64,000 nt of DNA, from positions 46,969 through 110,968 of the forward strand of contig JAGLOJ010000038.1 in NCBI GenBank assembly GCA_023139045.1, given 5' to 3'. A program made the position numbers and the translations under genes. A model generated the notes under the pieces. That model was not told where the DNA came from. It did not search any database and saw nothing but the letters and a program-made list of their open reading frames with translations. This document shows, piece by piece, positions 7,876 to 17,064 of the stretch; position 1 is the stretch's first letter; each line of letters opens with the position of its first letter. This stretch comes from Candidatus Sabulitectum sp. Its GTDB lineage: Bacteria > Fermentibacterota > Fermentibacteria > Fermentibacterales > JCC-6.

Positions 7876-10758
7876 TCAGAGTTCAGTTCTGTTATCTATG
7901 TTCAATGAATTGAGAACATCTTTATTCCCAACGACACAAACCCTTATTTCAGACGAACGGCTTTTCAGAATATCTGCAAATTCTCTGATAGAGTCGGCAC
8001 TGACAGCCAGCAGATGTGCTCTGTGCTCTACAATCAGATTGATGCTTATTCCTTTCAACTTTCTGAGGATTGCCAGTCCGTTGGCCATGGACGGGCGAAT
8101 AGCGGGATCCATTCCCTTCACGCTGGCGATTATTGAATCTTCCACTGCCCTCGGGCTCAGATCAACCTCTTCAATGCCTTTCAATATTGCATTCTGAAAA
8201 GTCTGCAGGCTGCTGGATGGGGAGGGGTCCCTGTAAGAATAGAAGGTTATTGCCGTGCCACCCAGGTTTGCTCCTGCTCCGTAGGCACCTTTCTTTACCC
8301 TGATCTCATCCCAGAGAAAACCCTCAGAGAGCATTCTCATCATTACTGTACCTGATCCTGACAGAGGGTGATTGGAAGGTATACCAGGCAGTGCCATTGC
8401 CGCAAACGAGGTACCGCCCTTAATAACCACTCCGGTGGTATCCGGTACAGTTGTGAAGACCGGCGGTCTGTGGATCTTTATTCCCTGTCTTGATCCCGGA
8501 AGCCTGTCCAGCCAGTTTGAAACTGTGTTTTCTCTGTCTGCCGGACCGCACCAGGCCAGAATCTGAGAAGCTTTCTCTGTTAGATGTTTATGGATTGCTT
8601 TCATCGCGCTGATTTCTTTTTCAACAGTTTCTTCGCTGATTGCCGCAACCTGTTGCAATACAGGTATACCATGGAGCAGGTTGTTGGCATAGGTGGCTGC
8701 AGAAAGGCCTGCCTGTGCTTTTATTGAGGCGAAAACCTGGCCTCCCGGGATGAGGGAACTTCGGGCATGTTCTGCAAGCTCGCCGGCAACTATGATGATC
8801 CTCTCAGTATTATCAAGCTCCGGGCTGAAGAGCCTTCTCTTCATTACTTCAAGCATTCCCGACAGGTCTTCTTCCAGACATTGGCTGCCTGTCTTCAGTA
8901 TAATCCGGAACTCATTGATTGAAGTTGCGGTGGAAGATATGGAAGTAACAGAAGTGCCAAGACCTCCTGAACAGGCAAGTTCAGCCTCGGCCATTTCAAG
9001 GTAATCCATACCCGCTGCACCTGTTCTTGTCAGGAAGCTGGTGAAGAATGGCAGGTGTGAAATGAGATCCACAGGCAGCTCTGACATATCGAAGCACAGA
9101 TCAACATAGCAGACTCCTGCTGTCTGTATCTGCGTCGGAAGAAAGAGTTTTCCGTTGACTATTCTATCTTTGTGAAATATTGATGGAGGATCGGTGGAAA
9201 CATCGGAAATGCTCAGTTTGGGCAGCGTTGCCAGTGCTTCCTTTGTACTGGGAGTCTCCATTGATCTGGCCAGTTCTTCTGACCGAATCGCCAGTTTTTC
9301 CAGATCGGCCGGTGACATGGCCTCTTTTCTCGTCTGAAGATCAGCGGCGATGGTTTCATCCTCTTCCTGGAAATGTTTCTCGTCGGGATAGAACACACAG
9401 TCAATGCGGTGAGTGTTCTTCAGCAGATGCCTGTTAATCATGTCCTCAAGGAATCGGGGATTCCTGCTCATGCTTTCTTTAAGACTTTTCAGAAGAAAGT
9501 TCAGATCAAGTGACTGCAATATATCTTCGCCATGGGTCCAGGCAGCGCAGACTGAGGACATTACAGAGTACGGCCAGTTGGATCCTATTGCTCTCAGGTG
9601 CAGCTCTTTCCGGTGCAGCATGTTTTTTACGAGATCTGAATTCAGTCCGTTATCAACCAGCGATTTGAGGCTTGTCTGGATCAGACCAAAGACGGTATCG
9701 GCGTCTTTTCTTTCCACACCCTTGAGACCGATCACGAAATTTCTCTGTTCAGGATCGGAATCATATCCGCATCCGGACAGTCCTGTTCCAAGTTCTGAGT
9801 TAAGCAGTACTGCTTTCACCGGCGAGGAGTCATCGTCGAGCAGCACATCTTCCAGAAGGGAAAATGCAAGGGTTTCAACAGGATTTCCTGCATCGTTTAC
9901 CATCCAGGCACTGGTAACTGTGCAGTTGTTTTCTGCACCACCGGGGACGGGAGCATCCTTCCGCTGAGGTTCTTTCAGGCGAGGTTGTTCCACCATTTCG
10001 ATAGAAACTCCGGAGGCTTTGAACCCGGAGAGTGTTTCTTCGAGGAATTTCGCCATTTCCGGGAAAGGAATTTTTGTCAGGGTGAAAAGACAGCAGTTTG
10101 AAGGATGGTAGTGATCGGTGTGAAATTTCATGAACTGCTTGTAAGTGAGTGATGGAATAGCCAGGGGGTCGCCTCCGGAATCCTTGCCGCATGAAGCATC
10201 CGGGTAAAGGAATCTGGCAAGTTCCCGTTCCATGTAGCTGTCAGGATCAGAGTATGCACCCTTCATCTCATTGTATACAACACCGTTGTGAACCAGAGGG
10301 CTTTCGATATTTCCTGGTTCCTCAAAATCCAGACGGTAGCCTTCCTGCAGAAAAAACTCTTCTTTCAGAAGAGGATGAAATATTGCATCCATGTAGATTG
10401 AGACCAGGTTTCGGAAGTCTTTCTCATTAAGGCTTCCGCAGGGATAAAGCGTTCTGTCTCCATAGGTCATGGCGTTAATGAAAGTTGCCATACTGCTTTT
10501 AACCATCTCCATGAAGGGGTCCTTCACCGGGTACTTGTCAGACCCGTTAAGTACGGTGTGCTCAATTATGTGAGGAACACCTGTATCATCGGATGGCGGT
10601 GATTTGAAACATGCAGTAAAGAAATTCTCACGCTCTTCCTCACAATGAACATGAATTAATTCGGCACCGTTTTCTGTGTGAATTGCTCTTGTTACGGTGC
10701 TTCTTACAGAGGGTATAAATTCTGACTGTACTATCTTGAAAGATGATTCCTGATTCAT
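7876..10758 (-). CDS. M16C insulinase-family metallopeptidase (presequence-protease type)
   Basis: This 960-residue protein has the inverted zinc motif HxxEH as HIIEH at residues 63-67, in a block (SDDTGVPHIIEHTVLNGS) typical of M16C enzymes such as PreP and yeast Cym1. The third zinc ligand is expected in the downstream NEMKGAYSDPDSYMEREL segment. The length fits the four-domain, two-half M16C fold that encloses peptide substrates. There is no signal peptide, so a cytoplasmic peptide-degrading role is likely. The gene diverges from the MobB-ModE gene; the gap is about 90 bp. Confidence 0.9.
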   Translation of the reverse strand: MNQESSFKIVQSEFIPSVRSTVTRAIHTENGAELIHVHCEEERENFFTACFKSPPSDDTGVPHIIEHTVLNGSDKYPVKDPFMEMVKSSMATFINAMTYGDRTLYPCGSLNEKDFRNLVSIYMDAIFHPLLKEEFFLQEGYRLDFEEPGNIESPLVHNGVVYNEMKGAYSDPDSYMERELARFLYPDASCGKDSGGDPLAIPSLTYKQFMKFHTDHYHPSNCCLFTLTKIPFPEMAKFLEETLSGFKASGVSIEMVEQPRLKEPQRKDAPVPGGAENNCTVTSAWMVNDAGNPVETLAFSLLEDVLLDDDSSPVKAVLLNSELGTGLSGCGYDSDPEQRNFVIGLKGVERKDADTVFGLIQTSLKSLVDNGLNSDLVKNMLHRKELHLRAIGSNWPYSVMSSVCAAWTHGEDILQSLDLNFLLKSLKESMSRNPRFLEDMINRHLLKNTHRIDCVFYPDEKHFQEEDETIAADLQTRKEAMSPADLEKLAIRSEELARSMETPSTKEALATLPKLSISDVSTDPPSIFHKDRIVNGKLFLPTQIQTAGVCYVDLCFDMSELPVDLISHLPFFTSFLTRTGAAGMDYLEMAEAELACSGGLGTSVTSISSTATSINEFRIILKTGSQCLEEDLSGMLEVMKRRLFSPELDNTERIIIVAGELAEHARSSLIPGGQVFASIKAQAGLSAATYANNLLHGIPVLQQVAAISEETVEKEISAMKAIHKHLTEKASQILAWCGPADRENTVSNWLDRLPGSRQGIKIHRPPVFTTVPDTTGVVIKGGTSFAAMALPGIPSNHPLSGSGTVMMRMLSEGFLWDEIRVKKGAYGAGANLGGTAITFYSYRDPSPSSSLQTFQNAILKGIEEVDLSPRAVEDSIIASVKGMDPAIRPSMANGLAILRKLKGISINLIVEHRAHLLAVSADSIREFADILKSRSSEIRVCVVGNKDVLNSLNIDNRTEL

Positions 10759-10847
10759 GTATTACTCTTCCGCTGGTTCGACACGGCAGTATTCCCTTAT
10801 GTTTAAGGGTCATACCGGAACTGATTGTAAATACTGGAGGTGATTTC

Positions 10848-11654
10848 ATAGCTCTGAATATAGTCGTTGCAGCAGCAGGCAGAAAACTTGGAAAGACTCT
10901 CTTCTGCACTGAGCTGGTGAGGGTACTTCATGACAAAGGGTATTCTGTAGCTTTTTATAAGCTGAAAAAACACGGCGAAGAGGGAATTGAGTTTCTTCCC
11001 GGCCCGGGCAGAAAAGACAGCGATACCTGGAGAATCCACAGTGCAGGTGCCGAAGAAGTTGCAATACTGAAATTCCCGGCAGGGTGGGACTTGAGGGACT
11101 ATCTTCCCAGACCGTCCTCGGGATTCGATGTGATAATCTGGGAAACAAATTCCGCAGCTCTTCTTATAGAGGATTCTACACTTGTTTACATTGACGGGGA
11201 TGTTTCCGATCCCAAGAACCCTGAGCTTACAGATCATGCCAGTGTGCTTCTGGAGGGTCCTTTTGAGGTTGTTCCAGCGGAGACCGTTGGCCTGACCCTT
11301 TCAGTGGCGGGTATGCCAGGTTTCAACCCGGTGCGTCCGGGATGGAAACTATGGCTTGAGAGCGGGGGAAATCCTGTATTCGGCAGGGGCGTGGCGTCTC
11401 TACTGGAGGCGATTCGTGATGTCGGTTCGATTCTGGCTGCATCCAGGGCAACTGGAATACAGTACAGAAGGGTATGGACTCTTATTTCAAATACAGAGGA
11501 GAAGCTTGGTGTCAAACTTATCCGCAGGAGCCGGGGAGGCGCAGGCGGTGGCGGCAGCTCTCTGACACCTGTGGCAACCATGCTTCTGAAGAGGTACCAT
11601 TTTCTTGAGAATGCCATGGCTGACGCCGCAAAGCGCCTGGAGGAAGATAATTAA
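10848..11654 (+). CDS. MobB-like P-loop protein fused to a ModE-type DNA-binding domain
   Basis: The N-terminal half is a MobB/MobB-like GTP-binding domain: strand LNIVVAAAG followed by the P-loop GRKLGKT, then VAFYKLKKHG and a late acidic strand VIIWETNSAA. The last 90 residues are a ModE-type winged HTH (GRGVASLLEAIRDVGSI, then LGVKLIRRSRGGAGGGGS and LTP). In classic ModE the HTH is N-terminal and is followed by molybdate-binding MOP domains; here those are absent. The start is odd: a perfect GGAGGTGA (10836-10843) is followed by no ATG/GTG/TTG, and the best-spaced in-frame codon is ATA 10848, with CTG 10854 next. A far-upstream ATG at 10743 would overlap the divergent peptidase gene. It directly abuts moeA, so it probably senses or supplies Mo for this cluster. 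Confidence 0.75.
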   Translation: MALNIVVAAAGRKLGKTLFCTELVRVLHDKGYSVAFYKLKKHGEEGIEFLPGPGRKDSDTWRIHSAGAEEVAILKFPAGWDLRDYLPRPSSGFDVIIWETNSAALLIEDSTLVYIDGDVSDPKNPELTDHASVLLEGPFEVVPAETVGLTLSVAGMPGFNPVRPGWKLWLESGGNPVFGRGVASLLEAIRDVGSILAASRATGIQYRRVWTLISNTEEKLGVKLIRRSRGGAGGGGSSLTPVATMLLKRYHFLENAMADAAKRLEEDN

Positions 11655-12869
11655 ATGATCAGTGTTTCCGATGCCTTGAAAACAATTTTTGAAAATACTC
11701 CTTCTGTTGCAGTAGAGTCGCTGGTTCTGGAAAAGACTGCAGGCAGAATACTTGCGGAGGATATAGTAAGTGATATTGCAATGCCCCCGTTTGACCGCAG
11801 TGCCATGGACGGTTTTGCCATCCGCGGAGTTTGTAATGAATACCAGTTGATGGATGAGATACCTGCCGGTGTAGAACCCCGACCAATACAACAGGATGGA
11901 ATTGCTGCTGCAATAATGACAGGGGCAAAGGTTCCGGAAGGTGCCGACAGAGTAGTTATGGTGGAAGTAACCAGTGTGACAGGCGACAGACTTACCATAA
12001 AGAAAATGCCTGTCGAGGGTGCCAATATCTGCTGGAAAGCCGAGGACATTACCAGGGGCCAGACTGTACTTGCGAAAGGTACACTGATCACCCCTGCGGA
12101 AATTGGTATTGCAGCAATGGCAGGCAGGGAAATACTTCCAGTTTACAGAAGGCCTGTGGTGAGCGTTCTTACAACCGGTTCAGAGGTTATTCCACCTGTT
12201 CATATTCCCCGCTCCGGGCAGGTAAGAAATGCCAATGGTGTTCTCATCTTTTCGTTTCTAACACAGGCCGGTTTTTCTCCTGTAAAGGTTTTTCATTCGG
12301 CCGATGATCCTGAATCTCTCAGGAATGCTGCTGCCCAGGCTCTCAGTGTTTCGGATATTCTTGTTACCGCCGGCGGGGTTTCCATGGGAACACATGATTA
12401 TGTGCCTTCAGTTCTTGAGGATATCGGCTTCAAATTCCATTTCAGAACAGTGGCCCAGAAGCCGGGCAAACCATTTTCTTTCGCCACAAATCCTGATAAC
12501 GGGAAAATGATGTTCGGACTTCCAGGAAACCCTGTAAGCGTTCTTGTGGGCCTGGAGATGTATGTGCTTGCCTGCTTGAGACTTTTTTCCGGGCATGTCA
12601 GGTATCAGAGGAAAGAACTTACCGGAAGGCTCACCGATTCTCTCAAGAAAAAACCTGGAAGGTTGAATTTCTTTCGAACCATTGCAGCGCTCACCGATGA
12701 AGGATGGACACTGAGAATTCCAGCCACATCGGGTTCCGGAGATCTGATGAGTACAAGGGGAACAAACAGTATTGCATGGCTTCCCCCCGAAAGCATCGGA
12801 GCAGAGGCGGGAACCTCTGTGCCATTCACGCTCATGTCCTGGGCCGGGGGAGAAAGCTTCTGGGAATGA
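11655..12869 (+). CDS. moeA: Molybdopterin molybdenumtransferase MoeA
   Basis: MoeA inserts molybdate into adenylylated molybdopterin to give molybdenum cofactor. The 404 residues contain the standard segments PPFDRSAMDGFAI, a substrate loop (IMTGAKVPEGADRVVMVE), the molybdopterin-binding block ILVTAGGVSMGTHDYV and FGLPGNPVSVLVG. The ATG directly follows the stop of the MobB-ModE gene and the 3' end overlaps moaA by 4 nt (ATGA), so the three genes are one operon. Confidence 0.93.
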   Translation: MISVSDALKTIFENTPSVAVESLVLEKTAGRILAEDIVSDIAMPPFDRSAMDGFAIRGVCNEYQLMDEIPAGVEPRPIQQDGIAAAIMTGAKVPEGADRVVMVEVTSVTGDRLTIKKMPVEGANICWKAEDITRGQTVLAKGTLITPAEIGIAAMAGREILPVYRRPVVSVLTTGSEVIPPVHIPRSGQVRNANGVLIFSFLTQAGFSPVKVFHSADDPESLRNAAAQALSVSDILVTAGGVSMGTHDYVPSVLEDIGFKFHFRTVAQKPGKPFSFATNPDNGKMMFGLPGNPVSVLVGLEMYVLACLRLFSGHVRYQRKELTGRLTDSLKKKPGRLNFFRTIAALTDEGWTLRIPATSGSGDLMSTRGTNSIAWLPPESIGAEAGTSVPFTLMSWAGGESFWE

Positions 12870-13801
12870 ACGACAGCTATGGCAGAAGAATTGACTATCT
12901 GAGAGTATCCGTTACGGATAGATGCAATCTCAGATGTATCTACTGCATGCCGGAATCAGGCATTCCACATATTGATCATTCTTCCATTCTTCGACTGGAG
13001 GAGATACAGCAGCTTACAGGATTGATACACCATGCTCTTGATCTCAGGAAGATCAGAATCACAGGAGGGGAACCTCTGGTGCGCCGGGGTATTGTTTCGC
13101 TGGTGAAAGGAATTTCCCCGCTGGCAGAAACCGTGATGACAACCAACGGTATTCTTCTTCCGGAACTTGCTTCCGACCTGCATGCAGCGGGTCTTTCCAG
13201 GATAAACATCAGCATTGACAGCCTGAAGGATGAGGTTATCAGAGAGGTTACCAGACGGAATGTAACCCTCAGTATGGTTGAGAAAGCAATTGAGGCGGCA
13301 AAAGAAAACAACCTTGATCCGGTGAAGGTGAACTGTGTTGTTCTGAAGGGTGTTAATTCCGGAGAGCTTGCAGCAATGGTCAGGTGGGCACAGAGCATGA
13401 GCATCACCATGAGATTCATTGAACACATGCCCATGACCGGTTCCATGTGCAGCCATATACCCAGGGATGAGATTCTTCGGGAAATAAGTGCCGACCTTGG
13501 CAAGGCAGAATTTATTGTCACAGAGGGTACTGCAGATATGTATGTCACCGGCTCCGGAACCCGGTTTGGAATAATAGCTCCGGTAGACGGAGGAATGTGT
13601 GCAAACTGCACCAGACTGAGGCTCACAGCCGAGGGTGAACTGCTGCCGTGCCTTGCAGGGGGAGAATCACTCAACCTCAGGGACATGCTAAGATCGGGAA
13701 GCAAAGACGGTGAAATCATAAAGGCAGTGCATGACCTTGTTTCAAAGAAACCTCACCACGGTGCGTGCGGTGGAGTGAGTATGTGGAGAATTGGCGGATG
13801 A
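12866..13801 (+). CDS. moaA: GTP 3',8-cyclase MoaA
   Basis: MoaA is the radical-SAM enzyme that, with MoaC, turns GTP into cyclic pyranopterin monophosphate. C20, C24 and C27 form the CxxxCxxC cluster motif (CNLRCIYC). The C-terminal second-cluster motif is present as MCANCTRLRLTAEGELLPC, and the protein ends in the double glycine (WRIGG) needed for activity in known MoaAs. The 311-residue length is slightly short for the family. Start ATG 12866 overlaps the moeA stop. Confidence 0.93.
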   Translation: MNDSYGRRIDYLRVSVTDRCNLRCIYCMPESGIPHIDHSSILRLEEIQQLTGLIHHALDLRKIRITGGEPLVRRGIVSLVKGISPLAETVMTTNGILLPELASDLHAAGLSRINISIDSLKDEVIREVTRRNVTLSMVEKAIEAAKENNLDPVKVNCVVLKGVNSGELAAMVRWAQSMSITMRFIEHMPMTGSMCSHIPRDEILREISADLGKAEFIVTEGTADMYVTGSGTRFGIIAPVDGGMCANCTRLRLTAEGELLPCLAGGESLNLRDMLRSGSKDGEIIKAVHDLVSKKPHHGACGGVSMWRIGG

Positions 13802-13947
13802 CTTCGCTAATCCCGGAGCGACTTGCCATATCAACCCGTTGTAACTATACTGGTTTCGGGAACGAATGCTGGAAGAGACAAAGGCGGCATTGTGATTCTG
13901 GTAACAGGCGTGCAGGTTATCAGGGGGCTTGATGGTGGAGGCAGCCT

Positions 13948-14817
13948 ATGTATTATTCTCTTGACATAAGAACACTGTCACTTGCCTCTGCTGTTGTTAA
14001 CCTGATTCTCTGTTTTTGCATGCTCCATGTCTATCACCGCCGAAAGGTCTACCCGGGATTTAAGCAATGGACGCTGGCTTCTGTTCTGTACTGCCTGGGT
14101 ATGGGATTTATGAGCCTGAGAGCTGTTTTGCCTGATTTTATTACGATCGTGATTGCGAATTCACTTTTTTCCGCAGGAGCCGGATTAATTGCATACGGAA
14201 TACAGCTGTTCACAGGCAGTACGAAGAGAAAAAGCCTCTTCATTGCAATTACGGCAATAACAATGCTTACATTCATCTACTATACATATTTCAGCACAAG
14301 CACTAATGCTCGTATTGTTATTATCTCGATAGTATTGGCTGTACTATCCGGGTACAGCGGTTATATAATCTACCACTACATACCATCTGCGACAAACGGC
14401 AGAAATCTATTGCTGACGTACGTGTTCAGCATCCAGGCAGTCTGGTTCGGGTTTCGAATTTTTCCAACTGTATTTCTTGAAGGTCCCATTGCCGACTTCA
14501 TGCAGGCTTCAGCCTTCCATGGGGTGTCATTTCTGGTATCCTTCATTGCGAATATGTTTATTGTGATAGGTTTAATTGTTCTCAACTTTCAAAGGATCGA
14601 GGGAGATCTTTTACACTCTCTGGAAGAAATCAAGAGGTTGAAGGGAATTATCCCCATCTGTGCATACTGCAAAAAAATCAGGGATGATGAGGGATACTGG
14701 AGCCAGATCGAAGAATACATTCGGGAGCATTCTGAAGCAGAATTCACTCATGGTATATGCCCGGAGTGTACGAAGAAGCTCTATCTGGATTCTAAACGGG
14801 GGAACGGGCAGCAATAA
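13948..14817 (+). CDS. Seven-helix membrane sensor-like protein with C-terminal Cys-pair motif
   Basis: The first 220 residues form about seven transmembrane helices. A short coiled linker (LLHSLEEIKRLKG) and a 45-residue tail IPICAYCKKIRDDEGYW...HGICPECTKKLY follow. This tail, with two CxxC pairs, is common at the end of bacterial PAS/GAF sensor proteins, where it likely binds a metal. No kinase or cyclase domain is present, so how it signals is unknown. It lies inside the molybdenum-cofactor cluster, but no functional link can be shown. Confidence 0.7.
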   Translation: MYYSLDIRTLSLASAVVNLILCFCMLHVYHRRKVYPGFKQWTLASVLYCLGMGFMSLRAVLPDFITIVIANSLFSAGAGLIAYGIQLFTGSTKRKSLFIAITAITMLTFIYYTYFSTSTNARIVIISIVLAVLSGYSGYIIYHYIPSATNGRNLLLTYVFSIQAVWFGFRIFPTVFLEGPIADFMQASAFHGVSFLVSFIANMFIVIGLIVLNFQRIEGDLLHSLEEIKRLKGIIPICAYCKKIRDDEGYWSQIEEYIREHSEAEFTHGICPECTKKLYLDSKRGNGQQ

Positions 14818-14913
14818 AATACATCAAACCCGGCTGATTCGCTGTGTGTTGAAAATTTAATTCTGATCAGAGAAGGAACAGGATTGCAATAGAGTGAATA
14901 TATGGAGGACAAG

Positions 14914-15300
14914 ATGATACCGCATCGAATTGAGAATGATTTGTCTGGTGTAAACAGGCAGAATGAGTCGAGACGCCGAACAATTGTAAAGTCAATTCTG
15001 TGGCGGTTTATAGGAGTGATATGGACATGGATCGGGGCGTACATCATTGTTCTGCTGGTTCCGCCTTCCAGGAACACAGCAGTGCTTATTGCCACATTGA
15101 TTGTGATTTATCACCACTCTACAAGAATGATTATGTACTATTTTTATGAGAGGTTGTGGGTTTCTATTTCCTGGGGTCGAGCGGAAACAGAAAATTCAAT
15201 GCCGAGGCGTGAGAAAGCGTTATGGATTTGCGGTACAGTAATATCGATTCTGCTGATTCTCTTTTTAATCATCTACATTACACCTCTGATAAAAGGTTGA
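14914..15300 (+). CDS. DUF2061 family membrane protein
   Basis: ATG 14914 is preferred over ATG 14902 because GGAGG (14904-14908) sits just before it. The 128-residue protein has the DUF2061 pattern: SILWRFIGVIWTWIGAYII, a second helix, then YHHSTRMIMYYFYERLW, and a third C-terminal helix. The family often occurs near sulfur-assimilation or cofactor genes and has no proven function. Confidence 0.75.
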   Translation: MIPHRIENDLSGVNRQNESRRRTIVKSILWRFIGVIWTWIGAYIIVLLVPPSRNTAVLIATLIVIYHHSTRMIMYYFYERLWVSISWGRAETENSMPRREKALWICGTVISILLILFLIIYITPLIKG

Positions 15301-15372
15301 AAACTTGAAAACAATCTATCGATCCAACTGGAATCACGAACACATTGGAATTAGCATGCGGAGGATCAGCTG

Positions 15373-15861
15373 ATGAGTTTAACACATTTGAATGATGAAG
15401 GATATGCCAGAATGGTTGATGTTTCAGACAAGCAACCGACACATAGAACTGCCCTCGCTGAAGGGGTAATCAGGCTTGGTGATGTGGTGCTGGATACTCT
15501 CACCGCTGGGAATTCTCCCAAGGGTAATGTGCTTAACACCGCAATTGTTGCCGGGATTCAGGCAGTAAAGAAAACCTCAGAGCTGATACCCATGTGTCAC
15601 CCGCTTCCCCTGCATGGCGTTGACATTAAGTTTGAGTTTAACGACAGTAACTTGAAATGTCTCTGTGCAGTCTCAGCTGAGGCAAAAACCGGTTTCGAAA
15701 TGGAAGCTCTTGTTGGAGTGACCACTGCACTGCTCACTGTTTACGACATGCTTAAAGCAATAGACAAGTCAATGGTGATTACAGGCATACGTCTTCTGGA
15801 AAAATCCGGCGGTAAATCCGGAACCTTCAGGCTCGATGGGCGGAATGGCGAAAGGCATTAA
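15373..15861 (+). CDS. moaC: Cyclic pyranopterin monophosphate synthase MoaC
   Basis: MoaC completes cPMP formation from the MoaA product. The 162-residue protein has the hallmark blocks: MVDVSDKQPTHRTA at the start, LIPMCHPLPLHGVDIKF in the middle (the Cys-His segment shapes the active site), EMEALVGVTTALLTVYDM, and the final KSGGKSG. GGAGG lies just before the ATG. MogA follows after 12 nt, so the two are cotranscribed. Confidence 0.93.
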   Translation: MSLTHLNDEGYARMVDVSDKQPTHRTALAEGVIRLGDVVLDTLTAGNSPKGNVLNTAIVAGIQAVKKTSELIPMCHPLPLHGVDIKFEFNDSNLKCLCAVSAEAKTGFEMEALVGVTTALLTVYDMLKAIDKSMVITGIRLLEKSGGKSGTFRLDGRNGERH

Positions 15862-15873
15862 TGTTGGAGGAAC

Positions 15874-16359
15874 ATGGCTACTTTCAGCGTACTGACAGTT
15901 AGTGACAGTTGCAAAGAGGGCACTCGTACTGATACCAGTGGCCCCGCAATCACTGGAATAATGAAAGATGCAGGTTACACACAGGTTGATTACAGGATAA
16001 CCGAAGATGGGGTTGAACCGGTGTCCGCCTGTATTGAAGAGATGTGCCATGAGGATGTTGATCTTCTGCTTACAACCGGTGGAACCGGATTCAGCCCCAG
16101 AGACTTTACTCCCGAGGCTACCGGGATGGTCTGTGACAGAATAGTTCCGGGAATACCGGAGATGCTCAGGTATCGCTCAAGTGAAAAGGTAAAAGCGGCC
16201 TGGCTCAGTCGTGGAACGGCAGGAATCAGGGGAAATACTCTTGTGGTTAATCTTCCCGGAAGTGTGAAAGCTGTTACCGAGTGCGTTGAATTTCTGCTGC
16301 CGATTCTTCCCCATGCCCTTGAAGTACTGCGGGGATCTGCCGGTCAGTGCGGCGGATAG
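15874..16359 (+). CDS. mog: Molybdopterin adenylyltransferase (MogA/MoaB family)
   Basis: The enzyme adenylylates molybdopterin before metal insertion by MoeA. The 161 residues show VSDSCKEGTRTDTSG at the start, the active-site block LLTTGGTGFSPRDFTPEAT and a C-terminal NLPGSVKAV. MogA and MoaB cannot be told apart by eye, so the symbol is for the family. A GGAGG ribosome-binding site precedes the ATG. It ends the molybdenum-cofactor cluster. Confidence 0.88.
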   Translation: MATFSVLTVSDSCKEGTRTDTSGPAITGIMKDAGYTQVDYRITEDGVEPVSACIEEMCHEDVDLLLTTGGTGFSPRDFTPEATGMVCDRIVPGIPEMLRYRSSEKVKAAWLSRGTAGIRGNTLVVNLPGSVKAVTECVEFLLPILPHALEVLRGSAGQCGG

Positions 16360-16389
16360 CTGGAATCTCAATTCGAACATGGAGAATTC

Positions 16390-16494
16390 ATGGTTCGCAG
16401 AGCACGAATCAGCGATGCCGAGTCGATTGCCGGGATAATAGTCAGCGCCTGGCAGAACGCCTATGCGGGGATTGTTGATAGGGGATGTCTGTAA
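16390..16494 (+). pseudogene. N-terminal fragment of a GNAT acetyltransferase
   Basis: ATG 16390 opens a 34-codon frame, MVRRARISDAESIAGI and on to WQNAYAGIVD, that ends at TAA 16494. This is the typical first 30 residues of a RimI-like GNAT (beta-1 and alpha-1); the acetyl-CoA-binding core is missing. It marks the left edge of the disrupted toxin-antitoxin segment 16.4-17.8 kb, and the sequence to 16616 shows no gene. Confidence 0.65.
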
Positions 16495-16616
16495 GAGAAA
16501 ACAGCAACTTGACAATTTATGAACAAATGGCTATTCAATTTACTGGCATAGTGAAGTTTATTGCATTTAGTGGTGCTTGGCTTCAGGGTTTGCTGCAGCG
16601 ATGGAAAGGGAGCATT

Positions 16617-17064
16617 ATGAGTCCAACAGTGTTCAGGGAGAAAGGATTCAGGTTCTTTTTCTTTTCTCGCGAGGAGCCCAGAATGCACATTCATGTGCGG
16701 TGTTCTGATGGTGAAGCAAAGTTCTGGCTTACACCATAGTACTCTGTCAGGTATTAAGTGTCGGTATAATGCGCCGCTATTCTGAGTTCCATACTAACGT
16801 TTGGGACGCATTCGGTTACTGGCTATGCTGCTTTCCAGCAAGGCACTGGTTTATGCGCATAGCACCGCTATGTAATCGAACCAGTAACGCCGCTGGGGCT
16901 CTGAAGAGCCAGCAGAATACGACAGCTATTGCTTGACAGAGTAATAGATTGAATTGGCAAGAAATTACAAATTGTCACGAGCACAGCTTCATGATATAGA
17001 AAAGATAGTTGAGGAACATTATGAGCAGATCACAAATTCCTGGAGTGGACATTTCGGAAACTGA
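16617..17064 (+). pseudogene. DUF4160 gene split by a MITE-like insertion
   Basis: The first 40 codons (MSPTVFREKGFRFFFFSREE then PRMHIHVRCSDGEAKFW) are the N-terminal half of DUF4160 and stop at TAG 16737. The C-terminal half resumes in frame after the inserted element at 16948 (IELARNYKLSRAQLHDIEKI, ending HFGN and TGA 17064). Removing the element and one ATAG repeat rejoins the halves in phase, but leaves that single TAG where other members have a sense codon. DUF4160 usually pairs with DUF2442, as here, in presumed toxin-antitoxin or regulatory modules. RBS GGGAG is present. Confidence 0.8.
16740..16943 (+). mobile_element. MITE-like element, 204 bp, non-coding
   Basis: The ends are an inverted repeat: TACTCTGTCAG at 16740-16750 and TTGACAGAGTA at 16933-16943 (10 of 11 positions). 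Both sides are flanked by ATAG (16736-16739 and 16944-16947), consistent with a 4-bp target duplication. There is no transposase frame. The interior is highly structured: GTTACTGG and CCAGTAAC form a long-range inverted repeat, with TATGCGCATA and GGCTC-TGAA-GAGCC hairpins inside. It sits inside a DUF4160 reading frame, which proves insertion. The parent transposon is not in the window. It has no strand polarity that I can assign. Confidence 0.75.
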
